Of a stretch of 39,745 bases of DNA, positions 25,149 through 34,629 are shown in pieces (position 1 is the stretch's first letter; each line of letters opens with the position of its first letter). Location: the NCBI GenBank assembly GCA_905235745.1, contig CAJOMN010000024.1, positions 1 through 39,745 of the forward strand, in the 5' to 3' direction. The DNA comes from an uncultured Lachnospiraceae bacterium (GTDB lineage: Bacteria > Bacillota > Clostridia > Lachnospirales > Lachnospiraceae). The notes beneath the pieces are model-generated. The model was given only the letters and a program-made list of their open reading frames with translations. It did no database searches and had not been told where the DNA came from. The translations under genes were made by a program, and so were the position numbers.

Positions 25149-26085
25149 CGCGCCTCCCTTATCCTCGGATCCAGAACCCTGTACAGAATATCAACGATAA
25201 GGTTGATAATGATCACTATCATTGCTATGATCGCGATGATCGCCTGAACGACGGGATAATCCCTGTTGGAAATGGACGAAATCAGCAGGCGTCCGTATCC
25301 CGGGATTGAGAAAACCTGCTCAATGACAAGACTTCCCGCAACTATATCCGCAAGTGTCATTCCGAGGAATGTGATAACCGGGATTATCGCATTTTTCAGA
25401 ACATGCCTGTACATCACATCGGTTGTTGAATTGCCTCTTGAATAAGCTGTCCTGACGTAATCAAGCTTTCTTTCCGACAATATGGAGGTCTTCAGAAGCT
25501 TGACGCTCATGGCTGCTTTGGGAAGCGCAATGGCAACCGCCGGGAAAAACAGATATGATACAAATCCCCAAAAATCATCACTGTATGATACAAAACCTCC
25601 CGGGACGAACATATGGAGTACCATTCCGAACAGGTATGTTATCAGTATTCCGAGAAAAAAAGGGGGGATCGCCATTGTAAGCTGTCCCAGTATATCGATT
25701 ATCCGGATACCGGGTCTGTCCTCGTATTTGGATGAAATAACGCCGACAGGTATTGAGATGGCTATAACCATTATAAACGACATGAGCGTAAGGGTCAGGG
25801 TAATCGGAAGCTTGGACCGAAGCATTGATCTTACGCTTACTCCGTATGAATAGGAAGTACCCATATCCCCGAAGAAAAAAGATGCGAGCCACGAAAAATA
25901 GCGCACAAAAAAAGCGTAAGACCAAGCTCCTCCCGGAGCGCCGCAAGCGCCTCGGGAGTAGCATTAATACCAAGTTTTGCCGTTGCCGCGTCTCCCGGTA
26001 TCAGTTCAAACGCAACAAACACGAAAAGGGTGACGATCAGTACGGTAACCGCAAATGTTATAAGCTTTTTAACTATAGCTTTCAT
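25145..26085 (-). pseudogene. Peptide ABC importer permease, DppB type, frameshifted at a T7 run
   Basis: Two frames together encode a 313-aa DppB-type permease. The N-terminal part (from 26085) reads through I-P-G-D-A-A and L-R-E-E-L-G-L-T-L-F, then goes out of frame. The second frame starts V-R-Y-F-S-W-L-A-S-F and carries the remaining helices and the EAA motif near E-Q-V-F-S-I-P-G-Y-G-R-L. The break is at seven T on the coding strand (25907-25913): one extra T would give T-L-F-F-V-R-Y-F-S-W. It may be a pseudogene, a sequencing error in a homopolymer, or a slippage site (the coding heptamer is T-TTT-TTG). Every other gene of the operon is intact. Confidence 0.85.
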
Positions 26086-26088
26086 ATA

Positions 26089-27603
26089 TCAGTTATCTTT
26101 GAGACGGATCTTTGCAAAATCCTGAACATACAAAGGATAGAATACATAGCCCTCATATTTATCCGAAAGGGCAACGAATTCAGCCATATCCTGTATATAT
26201 ATGTTTGCGGCGTTATCCGCGAGATTCTTCTGAAGCTCCATGTATATCTCCGTCCTCTCTTCTTCGGAAGAGGTCAGATAAAGCTTTGAATAGAGCTCAT
26301 CATAATCCTTGTTCGAATAGTTGGTAAAGTTATTGGAGGCATCCGATCTGAACCTGTCAAGCATGGCGGTTGCCGTAAGGGAAGAAGCATCCACGCCTAT
26401 AAGTGTGGCCTCATAATCCCTTCCCGAGTATACATCGGATAACCACGTATTCCACTCAACAAGCTTTATCTCGGCGTTAACGCCCACTTTTTTGAGCTGT
26501 TCCGCAACAACCTGCGCTGCCTCGATATGCGGCTGATAATTGGACGGAACCGTAATTGAAAAAGAAAATCCGTCGGGGTAACCGGCCTGTGCGAGAAGCT
26601 CACGCGCTTTATCAGGATCCGTCGGATAACTGTCAGACAGATCCACATAGTATTTCCTGAATGCGGGGAACATACTGCTGCCTACCGGAAATCCCTTTCC
26701 GTCGCTCGTAAGCTCGAGTATATTGTCGACATCAACGGCATACGAAAGCGCACGGCATACGTCTACATTGTCAAAAGGCTCAACCGCATGATTCAGATAG
26801 ACCGCCTGTACAAGATTCATCTCACCCTCAAGTACATTAAAGTCCTCCGAAAGCTGCTGTGTCTGAGTCGAGGTAAGTCTCGCAAACATATCAACGGATC
26901 CGCCGTTAAGATTCATGACGATCGAATCCGCACTGGGTATGATTTTCAGTGTAACGTTCTCGATATACGCAGGATCTCCCCAGTATTCGTCAAATCTTCT
27001 GAGGACGATATTCTCCTGCGGCGATCTCGACACATACATATACGGACCGGTGCCGACCGGCGATGCGGAAGGGTTGTCATTGTCCTTCGGGATTACGGCG
27101 GCATTTACGGTCGCGATATACGCCGGAAAATCAATATCAGGCTCATTAAGAATAATATCGACGGTACGATCATCCCTGATATTTACTTCCTTAATATTGG
27201 AAAAAGCCGATATGAGGGACTGTCCGCCCGTCATACCGGCACTTTTTTCGATGCTGTATTTAACATCCTCTGCCGTAACGGGGTTACCGTTATGAAATTT
27301 CACCGCATCCCGCAGGATAAACGAATATGTCAATCCATCATCCGATACGGAATACTCCTTGGCGACGGCAGGGATAAGCTCACCTGTTTCATCAGGCTTC
27401 AACAAGCCCTCATAAATGTTAAACAAAATCTCCTTAGTTCCTGCCGCAACTGCTTCGTGTGGGTCAAGACTATCTTCCAGGTCTTGCGGAATTCCAACAA
27501 CAATCTTTGAAGATGCATCCGGCTTGCCACCTGAACAACCTGTCAGTGCAGCAGCCGCTGTCATTGCCGCACACAAAACAGCAGTTAATCTCTTTCTGCT
27601 CAT
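26089..27603 (-). CDS. Peptide-type ABC importer substrate-binding lipoprotein (SBP_bac_5)
   Basis: A 504-aa extracellular binding protein with a lipoprotein signal (lipobox A-L-T-G-C, Cys23). Family 5 markers include D-P-H-E-A-V near 48, I-Y-E-G-L-L-K-P, Y-S-F-I-L-R-D-A-V-K-F-H-N-G-N-P-V-T-A-E-D-V (about 95-117) and the later N-V-D-V-C-R-A-L-S-Y-A-V-D. Such proteins capture oligopeptides, dipeptides or nickel and deliver them to the permeases. It is the first gene of the operon, with its own promoter at 27633-27661, and the permease starts 3 bp after its stop. Exact ligand unknown. Confidence 0.94.
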   Translation of the reverse strand: MSRKRLTAVLCAAMTAAAALTGCSGGKPDASSKIVVGIPQDLEDSLDPHEAVAAGTKEILFNIYEGLLKPDETGELIPAVAKEYSVSDDGLTYSFILRDAVKFHNGNPVTAEDVKYSIEKSAGMTGGQSLISAFSNIKEVNIRDDRTVDIILNEPDIDFPAYIATVNAAVIPKDNDNPSASPVGTGPYMYVSRSPQENIVLRRFDEYWGDPAYIENVTLKIIPSADSIVMNLNGGSVDMFARLTSTQTQQLSEDFNVLEGEMNLVQAVYLNHAVEPFDNVDVCRALSYAVDVDNILELTSDGKGFPVGSSMFPAFRKYYVDLSDSYPTDPDKARELLAQAGYPDGFSFSITVPSNYQPHIEAAQVVAEQLKKVGVNAEIKLVEWNTWLSDVYSGRDYEATLIGVDASSLTATAMLDRFRSDASNNFTNYSNKDYDELYSKLYLTSSEEERTEIYMELQKNLADNAANIYIQDMAEFVALSDKYEGYVFYPLYVQDFAKIRLKDN

Positions 27604-27632
27604 CTTGTGTGTTCTCCTCTCTTTAATAGTTG

Positions 27633-27661
27633 AAATTAAATATCGCCTATTTAATTGTCAA
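27633..27661 (-). promoter_or_regulatory. Promoter of the peptide importer operon
   Basis: Perfect -35 TTGACA (27661-27656), 17-bp spacer, weak -10 TAATTT (27638-27633) on the minus strand. It starts 5 bp after the nrdR stop. GAGAGGAG provides the ribosome site. Confidence 0.6.
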
Positions 27662-27665
27662 AATA

Positions 27666-28115
27666 CTATTTCAAAACTTTCTTGAGTTCATCCATGAAAG
27701 TATTGACATCTTTGAATTCTCTGTAAACCGATGCAAATCTTACATACGCAACGGCATCAAGATCCTTAAGCTTCGACATGATAAGTTCGCCGATCACGCT
27801 GCTCGGGATCTCCTTGTCCTCATAGGAGAATATTGCCGTCTCGACCTCATCGACGATCTGATTGATACTTGATGCCGAAACAGGTCTCTTATGACACGCA
27901 CGGAGTATTCCGGCTTCGATCTTGGTTCTGTCATATGTCTCCCTGTTATTATCTTTCTTGATAATGATGATAGGGATAGTTTCTACCTTCTCGTATGTAG
28001 TAAAACGCTTATCGCACTCGTCGCATACCCGGCGACGTCTTATCGAGTTATTGTCGTCTGCCGGACGGCTGTCAATAACCCTTGTGTTTTCATGACCGCA
28101 AAATGGACACTTCAT
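27666..28115 (-). CDS. nrdR: Transcriptional repressor NrdR
   Basis: A 149-aa regulator of ribonucleotide reductase genes. The N-terminal zinc ribbon is C-P-F-C-G-H (3-8) with C-D-E-C (31-34), followed by R-F-T-T-Y-E and an ATP-cone domain (V-E-T-I-P-I-I-I-I-K-K-D ... V-A-Y-V-R-F-A-S-V-Y-R). It senses dATP/ATP and binds NrdR boxes at nrd promoters; none of those genes is in the window. It begins 15 bp after ftsZ, probably on the same transcript. Confidence 0.97.
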   Translation of the reverse strand: MKCPFCGHENTRVIDSRPADDNNSIRRRRVCDECDKRFTTYEKVETIPIIIIKKDNNRETYDRTKIEAGILRACHKRPVSASSINQIVDEVETAIFSYEDKEIPSSVIGELIMSKLKDLDAVAYVRFASVYREFKDVNTFMDELKKVLK

Positions 28116-28130
28116 CAGTTCTCTCCTTCT

Positions 28131-29558
28131 TTATTTGTTGTTCCTAAGGAAATCAGGTATCTTAATGGCCTTGGCTTCAACCTTGCTCTCAAGAGGAGCG
28201 GCAGGTCTTCCGGCACCTGATAAAGAACTTACGGCGCGCTGCGTCGGAGCAGATGGTGTAGGAATACCGGCCTGGGGTGTCTGTCCGACGCCCTGAGGCG
28301 GAATGGTTCCCGTCATCGTGCCTGCAACACCCGCCTGTCCGAGCGGATTGCCGAGCGAAGGATTAATGTTTCCGGCATATCCGGTGCCCGTCTGGGTACC
28401 GTACATGGGCTGGGGCATATTGGGCATCTGCTGCATCATCTGCCCGTTCATCTGTCCGAGTCCGTTCATCTGCGGCATCATATTAGGCGCATTGCCTGCC
28501 ATACCCATACCCATGCCCATATTGTTTCCGGACATCATGTTCTGGGAAGGTCTCCTTGTATACGGATATTTGCTGCCGGGCTGCTGCTGCGGCACTGCCT
28601 TGGCGGCATTTTCATCAATGCCGGTCGCAAATACCGTAACAGTACATGTGTCGGTGTCTCTGGCATCTTCTCTCGCACCCATTATAAGGTTAACTTCGTC
28701 TCCGGTAATATCTCTTACATACTCAACCGCATCATATGCGTCATACAGGGAAATGTCACCGGAAATATTAACGATAAGATCGCTTGCGCCCTGAATGGTC
28801 GTCTCAAGCAGCGGAGAATTAACTGCAAGCTTGACAGCCTCAACAGCCTTGTCATCACCGCTTGCCATTCCTATTCCGAGATGCGCGACGCCTTTGTCCT
28901 GCATAACCGTACGCACATCGGCAAAATCAAGATTGATAAGTGAAGGAACATTGATAAGGTCGGTAATGCCTCTTACGCCCTGCTGGAGTACTTCGTCTGC
29001 TTTTTTGAGCGCATCCGCCATACTTGTTCTTCTGTCCACGATATCAAGAAGCTTATCATTCGGGATAACAATAAGCGTATCTACATTCTGTTTGAGCTTT
29101 TCAATGCCTCCGATGGCATTTTCCATTCTCTTCTTGGCTTCGAACCGGAAAGGCTTGGTAACTATTCCGACTGTAAGAGCTCCCTGCTCTTTGGCGATCT
29201 TGGCAATTACCGGAGCAGCACCGGTTCCTGTTCCGCCGCCCATACCGCACGTAACGAAGACCATATGCGCACCCTTGATCGCGGTCGCGATAGTCTCCGC
29301 CGATTCCTCGGCAGCCTTCTCTCCTATCTCCGGAACTGCACCGGCTCCGAGCCCCTGCGTGAGCTTTTCTCCTATCTGCAACAGCCGGTGTGAATTGCAC
29401 ATCTTAAGAGCCTGACTGTCGGTATTGACACCCAGGAATTCCACTCCGGCAATATTTTCTTCCACCATCCGGTTAACGGCATTGTTGCCTGCCCCGCCTA
29501 CCCCTACGACGAGAATTCTTGCTGCCGGCTCTACTTCATTGTTTTTAATCTCCAGCAC
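28131..29558 (-). CDS. ftsZ: Cell division GTPase FtsZ
   Basis: A 475-aa tubulin homologue that forms the division ring. The GTP signature G-G-G-T-G-T-G is at 107-113, with N-A-V-N-R-M near 26-31 and the T7 loop N-L-D-F-A-D-V-R. After the conserved core (about 1-320) comes an unusually long linker with a Met-rich section (around 345-395: [11 protein letters not shown] and M-N-G-Q-M-M-Q-Q-M). It ends in the conserved tail peptide [11 protein letters not shown], which binds membrane anchors. The start is GTG at 29558 with AAGGAGGAG. A separate promoter lies in the 190-bp gap upstream. No ftsA is next to it. Confidence 0.97.
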   Translation of the reverse strand: MLEIKNNEVEPAARILVVGVGGAGNNAVNRMVEENIAGVEFLGVNTDSQALKMCNSHRLLQIGEKLTQGLGAGAVPEIGEKAAEESAETIATAIKGAHMVFVTCGMGGGTGTGAAPVIAKIAKEQGALTVGIVTKPFRFEAKKRMENAIGGIEKLKQNVDTLIVIPNDKLLDIVDRRTSMADALKKADEVLQQGVRGITDLINVPSLINLDFADVRTVMQDKGVAHLGIGMASGDDKAVEAVKLAVNSPLLETTIQGASDLIVNISGDISLYDAYDAVEYVRDITGDEVNLIMGAREDARDTDTCTVTVFATGIDENAAKAVPQQQPGSKYPYTRRPSQNMMSGNNMGMGMGMAGNAPNMMPQMNGLGQMNGQMMQQMPNMPQPMYGTQTGTGYAGNINPSLGNPLGQAGVAGTMTGTIPPQGVGQTPQAGIPTPSAPTQRAVSSLSGAGRPAAPLESKVEAKAIKIPDFLRNNK

Positions 29559-29691
29559 TTCTAACTCCTCCTTACAATTATCAAACTGTCCCTCATATAT
29601 CTATAATAAATGCATTAACTGTCTTCCTCTGCAAATCCTTGCCAACCACAATTTGTTACGTTAACAATATTACGTAAACTCATACAAACAT

Positions 29692-29720
29692 ATAATAATT
29701 ATATTTATATGAATAATCAA
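29692..29720 (-). promoter_or_regulatory. Promoter in front of ftsZ
   Basis: TTGATT (29720-29715), 17-bp AT-rich spacer, TATTAT (29697-29692) on the minus strand, about 135 bp before the ftsZ GTG. It would give FtsZ expression independent of mraZ. Nothing else is evident in 29559-29748. Confidence 0.6.
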
Positions 29721-29748
29721 CACTTTTTTTAAAAAAATAGCAAAAAAA

Positions 29749-30543
29749 TTATTCAGACTCCTCTTCCGGGTCTTCCTCCGTATCTTCCCCGGGAACATCC
29801 TCCTTGTCCATGTCGAACGAAAAGTTAACATCTTCTCCCGCATAGTTTTCCATATGCAGTGTTCCGGAATACCCCGTAAGCTGCGGCAGGAGAAGATGCA
29901 TTTCATTGATCTTCTCATCAATGAAATCATCGGTTCCGAGCGATACCCTCGCATCCCCGAAATATAGCGTTATATTGTCGTCCGAATCAAACGCGATCCT
30001 GTCCGTTTCAATATCATATTTCCCGAGAAGCTGCGTTACATTCAGGATAGTAAGAAAAACGGAGGATTTCTTAACCGGCAGGGGCTTATGAAGTACAACA
30101 TAATCATACGACAGCCCGGTAACGAACGGAATGCCTTCTATTACCCTGTTTGAGCTTTCCACAACGATGCCGTCCTTGTCAAAATACATATAATGACCGA
30201 GGTATTCGACATATCCCGCTACCGCTTTTTCAAAAACATTGATCTTTACCGAATCCGCGCCGAGTATATCCACATCGATCTTTTCTATGAACGGTATATC
30301 CTCAATGCTTTTGTTGCGATACATAAGCGACAGCACGATCGAATTGTACGAATACGGACCCGTAAAGACCATATCCTTTATCTCATCGTCGGTATAATGC
30401 GAGTTGCCGCTTACGGTAACGCTTGTTATTAAATAAAAATTCCATATAAAAATCAACACGCCGCACAGCACGGCCAATATAATAACGACCGTTAGCAATA
30501 CGCGCAGACGCCTGCTTTTGGCAAATGCCATCGGCTTACCCAT
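29749..30543 (-). CDS. ftsQ: Cell division protein FtsQ/DivIB
   Basis: A 264-aa bitopic membrane protein: short basic cytoplasmic part, a helix (about 16-38), then the POTRA domain with Y-L-I-T-S-V-T-V-S-G-N-S-H-Y-T-D-D-E-I-type residues (S-V-T-V-S-G-N, about 40-50) and the beta domain. It ends in a long acidic tail (about 245-264, mostly Glu and Asp). It joins FtsL and the PBP in the divisome. ATG at 30543 is chosen because GGAGGACTGAT precedes it; the ftsW stop is one base upstream. Identity by fold and position rather than strong motifs. Confidence 0.88.
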   Translation of the reverse strand: MGKPMAFAKSRRLRVLLTVVIILAVLCGVLIFIWNFYLITSVTVSGNSHYTDDEIKDMVFTGPYSYNSIVLSLMYRNKSIEDIPFIEKIDVDILGADSVKINVFEKAVAGYVEYLGHYMYFDKDGIVVESSNRVIEGIPFVTGLSYDYVVLHKPLPVKKSSVFLTILNVTQLLGKYDIETDRIAFDSDDNITLYFGDARVSLGTDDFIDEKINEMHLLLPQLTGYSGTLHMENYAGEDVNFSFDMDKEDVPGEDTEEDPEEESE

Positions 30544-30544
30544 A

Positions 30545-31693
30545 TCAGTCCTCCACGCGTATGCTTCTGGATACGCCGAGCACAAGACCCATTTCCGCCA
30601 GCAGGAACACTATCGACGAACCGCCGTAGCTGATAAACGGCAGTGTTATCCCGGTATTCGGTATCGTATTCGTTACGACCGCTATGTTCAGTATTACCTG
30701 GATCGATATATGAGCCATAACACCGACAACCATAAGTGCTCCGAACTTATCCGAGGCATTGTTGGCTATTACAAGGAATCTCCATATGAGCAGAACGAAG
30801 AGAAGTATGATCGCAAAAGCCCCGAACAGGCCAAGCTCCTCGCAGATTATCGAAAATATCATATCATTCTGTGCTTCAGGCAGGTATCCGAGCTTCTGGA
30901 TGCTCTCGCCAAGACCTTTGCCGAATATACCGCCCGATCCTATCGCATAGAGCGCCTGCAAAGTCTGGAATCCCGTACTTGCGGAGTAAGCTTCGGGATC
31001 AAGCCATGCTTCAACCCGGCGCAAACGGTATGACAGTTCCGCCGGAATAACATCATATTTGACCAGAAGTACAATCGCCACCGCCAATGCGGCAACTATC
31101 GCGGCAAGGATAAAATACTCCTTGTATTGCGGCGTGGCAACGAACAGCATCATAAATACTATTGAGAAAATGATGATCGCCGAGCTGAGGTTCTGTGTGA
31201 TGATAAGAACGCATAACGCATGGGGAACCGCCAGCGCAAGCACCAGAATAAGGTTTCTTCTTTCCTGGATCGCATCTCCTAGTCTGCATACGACCGATGC
31301 AAAGAATATGATCAGGGCAAGCTTGGCAACCTCCGCGGGCTGGAGTGACAGTCCGAGGTTCAGCCATCTTCTTGCACCGCCGGCCTCATATCCGAGCGGT
31401 GTCAGGACGAGTATGATCAGTATAAGGGATACAACATATGCAAGAAATGCAAAGCGCTGTACAATATGGTAATCAATGAGCATAAATGCAAACATGACAC
31501 CGATCCCGATTGCCGAAGCGACTGCCTGCTTCCTGAAATAGAAGGCAGGATCGTCAAACTTTATATTCGCTTCATACGAGCTTGTGGAATACAGCATTAC
31601 AAGTCCGAACAGCACAAGGAACAATACGATAAACAGCATCGTATAGTCGAAGTAGTATTTTCTTTTCTTATCAGGCTTCCTGTTTTCACTCAT
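30545..31693 (-). CDS. ftsW: FtsW-type peptidoglycan glycosyltransferase (SEDS family)
   Basis: A 382-aa membrane protein with ten predicted helices. SEDS landmarks are G-G-A-R-R-W-L-N-L-G-L-S-L-Q-P-A-E-V-A-K (about 125-144), the Q-N-L-S-S-A-I motif, G-S-G-G-I-F-G-K-G-L-G near 250, and N-T-G-I-T-L-P-F-I-S-Y-G-G-S-S near 355. It polymerises septal glycan strands with the PBP encoded just upstream (15-bp gap). Its place between pbp and ftsQ points to FtsW rather than RodA or SpoVE. Confidence 0.94.
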   Translation of the reverse strand: MSENRKPDKKRKYYFDYTMLFIVLFLVLFGLVMLYSTSSYEANIKFDDPAFYFRKQAVASAIGIGVMFAFMLIDYHIVQRFAFLAYVVSLILIILVLTPLGYEAGGARRWLNLGLSLQPAEVAKLALIIFFASVVCRLGDAIQERRNLILVLALAVPHALCVLIITQNLSSAIIIFSIVFMMLFVATPQYKEYFILAAIVAALAVAIVLLVKYDVIPAELSYRLRRVEAWLDPEAYSASTGFQTLQALYAIGSGGIFGKGLGESIQKLGYLPEAQNDMIFSIICEELGLFGAFAIILLFVLLIWRFLVIANNASDKFGALMVVGVMAHISIQVILNIAVVTNTIPNTGITLPFISYGGSSIVFLLAEMGLVLGVSRSIRVED

Positions 31694-31708
31694 GATCTTG
31701 TTTATGCC

Positions 31709-34111
31709 TTACCGGAGATCCGTCACTGTAGGATCGATCGGAGCACCCGTCTGCGGGTCCAGCAGCACTCCCGAGGTCGGATCTATCGCATATCCCGTTT
31801 CCGGATCGATATCGATCTTTCTTCCGGTCAGATCCTCTTCATCAAGCTCGTTTCCGTTCTCGTCCACGAACGTTATGGCTCCGGTGCCGTTTGAGCCGTC
31901 ATCCGCAGTATCCGCATCGACGATTATTTCTCCCACGACTTCTTCCTCGCTATCACCTGTCGAACCCTTTGAGAATTCCTGCTGTTTTTCCGCAAGTTCT
32001 TCCGCTTCTTTTTCGGTAAGCTCCTCCGTCTGGAATATACCCATATAAGGCAGGACTTCGGTAAGAATATCCTTGCACAGTACCGCGGCATATTTTGACT
32101 GTGCCTGATAACCCACATTTGGTTCGTCAATTACAACGTAGCATACAAGCTGTGGATCATCCGCGGGGGCAAAGGCCATAAAAGATATGACATAGTTCTC
32201 CGTACCTCTCGGGTATTTCTCCGCAGTCCCGGTCTTGCCGCCGATCCGGTACCCGGCCGGTCTCGCCGATTTACCGGTACCGTTTTCGACAACGCCGACA
32301 CATAGTTCCTTTATCTTGTCGCTTGTTTCCTGCGAAACGGTCTGCTTGATTATCCTCGGCTCGACAGTCTCAACGGTAGTTCCCGCGGAATCGAGTATTC
32401 TCGTTACAACATGAGGCTTGTAATAATAGCCTCCGTTTATCAGGCTGCAGAACCCCGCCGCCATCTGTATCATTGTTACGTTGAATCCCTGCCCGAAGGA
32501 GCTGATCGCAAGGTCGGTCGGGGTCATCGTATTGATATTAAAGACAAGAGAATTCGTAAGGGCTTCGCCGGTAAGATCAATGTTTGTCTTGAGTCCGAAA
32601 TTAAATATCTGATTATACTTCATGAATTCGGTCTTGCCTATCTGGGTTCCGATCTTCATAAAGGCAACGTTGCATGACTGCTCGATCGCGCCCTCAAAAG
32701 TCAGTGCTCCGTGACCAAGACGATTGCTGCAATGGATCTCATGACCGCCGACCTCGGTAACGCCGTTACATACATATGATTCGTCTCCGCGAAGTATTCC
32801 GTCCTCAAGCCCTGTTGCCATTGTAAACGGCTTCATCGTGGAGCCGGGTTCGTATGTTGAACTGATGCAATAATTCTTCCACAGGGAATTGAGCGCTTCC
32901 ATCTTGGCTTCTTCATACGCTTTGTCATATGCCTCGGCGTATGTCATGCCCGAATACGGATCGCCAGCATCATTTTCCTCCTCATCACTGTTTCCGACAT
33001 TGATCTCAATATCCTGTTCCATAATACCTTCGGAATTATCCCCGGATTCATCCCCTGCATCGTTATTCCCGCCGGCAAGCTTTCTTACCGTTTCCGCAAG
33101 CTCGGAATCGTCCATTTCGGATATATCGGTGCCGTCCAGAATCCCGTTCATGATCCCGAACTGTTCGGGGTCGAGTTCGACCTTTATGTCAAGATTGTCG
33201 GTATTTCTCGGATCATTGAGGTTGTACGTAGGATAACTGGCCATCGCAAGTACTTCCCCGTTGTTCGGATCCATTATAATAACACCTGTATTGGTTGAAC
33301 CGTCTCCTTCTCTTGCCTCGTTCCTGTGCTCTTCGTTAAACGCGAGAATATTTTTTTCCACAATGCTCTGTATATTGACATCAATACTGGTAACAAGCGT
33401 TTTGCCGTCCTGGGCGGGCTTGAGTGTCCTTTCGAGGTTTTCGTCGTCATTCAGATATCCGAATTCCCGTCCGTTGGTCCCGACAAGGGTGCTGTTATAG
33501 AATTCTTCAAGGCCATACGCTCCCTCATTGTCGCCCTGTACGAATCCGATCAGATCGCACGCGAGCGAATTGTATGGATACTGTCTCACATATGTGTCCT
33601 CAAGCCACACCCCCTTAAAATCCGGGTACATAGACGGGTTGTTGACCATGTTCATAATATCACTGACTGTCTCATACCCCTGCTTTCTTGCTATGACCCT
33701 GTACTGGCTGTCGGGATTGGATAATATATATGAGCGAAGCTCGTCTTTTGTATAGGAGAACTCGGCAGGAGTGGAATACAGTGCGGCAATGGTGCTTTCC
33801 AGATACTTGCCGTCATCCTTATTGAGAGTCTTGGAGTCTATGCAGATGTTATAGACCTTCTGGCTAACCGCCATTTTGGTATTGTTCCTGTCGACAATAT
33901 CCCCGCGTTTAGCGGGAATCGTAATGCTGTCGTATGCCTGCTGGGACAGGACTTTCTTCTTGTATTTATCCCCGTTGTCGCGGTTAATGATAAACAGCCT
34001 GATCCCCAAAAAAGCAAAAGCCACCAGTATCATAATGAATAATACTGCCAGCTTTATTGACATTTTCTGTGTGAATCTGCCCGATCCGTTCTGTTGATTA
34101 CGTTTAGCCAA
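31709..34111 (-). CDS. Class B penicillin-binding protein (FtsI/SpoVD type) with acidic insertions
   Basis: An 800-aa peptidoglycan transpeptidase: membrane helix about 20-42, dimerisation domain (P-A-K-R-G-D-I-V-D-R-N near 67-77), then the transpeptidase with S424-T-M-K427, S479-C-N and K626-T-G-T. Two unusual parts stand out: an Asp/Glu/Gly/Asn-rich insert at about 326-388, just before the catalytic serine, and a 105-residue tail after M-G-I-F (694-800). The tail is acidic and ends in repeats around D-P-E-T-G-Y-A-I-D-P, D-P-T-S-G-V-L-L-D-P and D-P-Q-T-G-A-P-I-D-P. PASTA domains, usual in SpoVD/PBP2x, are absent. Partner of FtsW. Confidence 0.94.
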   Translation of the reverse strand: MAKRNQQNGSGRFTQKMSIKLAVLFIMILVAFAFLGIRLFIINRDNGDKYKKKVLSQQAYDSITIPAKRGDIVDRNNTKMAVSQKVYNICIDSKTLNKDDGKYLESTIAALYSTPAEFSYTKDELRSYILSNPDSQYRVIARKQGYETVSDIMNMVNNPSMYPDFKGVWLEDTYVRQYPYNSLACDLIGFVQGDNEGAYGLEEFYNSTLVGTNGREFGYLNDDENLERTLKPAQDGKTLVTSIDVNIQSIVEKNILAFNEEHRNEAREGDGSTNTGVIIMDPNNGEVLAMASYPTYNLNDPRNTDNLDIKVELDPEQFGIMNGILDGTDISEMDDSELAETVRKLAGGNNDAGDESGDNSEGIMEQDIEINVGNSDEEENDAGDPYSGMTYAEAYDKAYEEAKMEALNSLWKNYCISSTYEPGSTMKPFTMATGLEDGILRGDESYVCNGVTEVGGHEIHCSNRLGHGALTFEGAIEQSCNVAFMKIGTQIGKTEFMKYNQIFNFGLKTNIDLTGEALTNSLVFNINTMTPTDLAISSFGQGFNVTMIQMAAGFCSLINGGYYYKPHVVTRILDSAGTTVETVEPRIIKQTVSQETSDKIKELCVGVVENGTGKSARPAGYRIGGKTGTAEKYPRGTENYVISFMAFAPADDPQLVCYVVIDEPNVGYQAQSKYAAVLCKDILTEVLPYMGIFQTEELTEKEAEELAEKQQEFSKGSTGDSEEEVVGEIIVDADTADDGSNGTGAITFVDENGNELDEEDLTGRKIDIDPETGYAIDPTSGVLLDPQTGAPIDPTVTDLR

Positions 34112-34149
34112 ACCTTACAATCCTCTGTGAGCTTCCGCTCCACCCCGGA

Positions 34150-34587
34150 TCATTGGAGAGATACAAACTGCCTGACATAATCAGTGCCGTCGCTGTTATA
34201 TACAACGATCTGATCATCGCTTGCATAAGTCATGCCCAGATCTTCCATGGCTCTTTTCTTGATATTCTCCAACCCTATGGCGCCCTTGATCCGGCTCTCA
34301 TAATCATCATTTTCGGCACGAAGCGACTGAAGCTCGATCTCCATTGATGAGATCGTGTTGACATACGTTGTCAGTGATGATTGTAATCGTATATATCTTA
34401 CGCATACAATGCCCGTAAGTACCATCGCAAGAGTCATGAAAATCATGAACCCGGGATTCATTGCCGAACCCCTCCTGATCTTCCCGCGGGTCGCGCTCCT
34501 TGGTCTTTGGGGTGAAATATTCTGTTCTACAGGCCTTAGTGCCCTTGCTGTATTACCGTATACATATGTATTTTTTCCGGCAGCCAC
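34150..34587 (-). CDS. ftsL: FtsL-like divisome protein
   Basis: A 145-aa bitopic protein: basic, Pro/Arg-rich cytoplasmic tail (1-43), membrane helix about 46-66 (F-M-I-F-M-T-L-A-M-V-L-T-G-I-V-C-V), then a coiled coil (about 70-110, I-E-L-Q-S-L-R-A-E-N-D-D-Y) and M-E-D-L-G-M-T-Y-A, the usual FtsL/DivIC ending motif. It bridges FtsQ and the FtsW/PBP pair. Sequence conservation is weak in this family, so identity rests on topology and position between rsmH and pbp. Confidence 0.85.
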   Translation of the reverse strand: MAAGKNTYVYGNTARALRPVEQNISPQRPRSATRGKIRRGSAMNPGFMIFMTLAMVLTGIVCVRYIRLQSSLTTYVNTISSMEIELQSLRAENDDYESRIKGAIGLENIKKRAMEDLGMTYASDDQIVVYNSDGTDYVRQFVSLQ

Positions 34588-34629
34588 TAAAACACCTTCT
34601 TTCGAGTATACTATATATTGTGGTCAATA

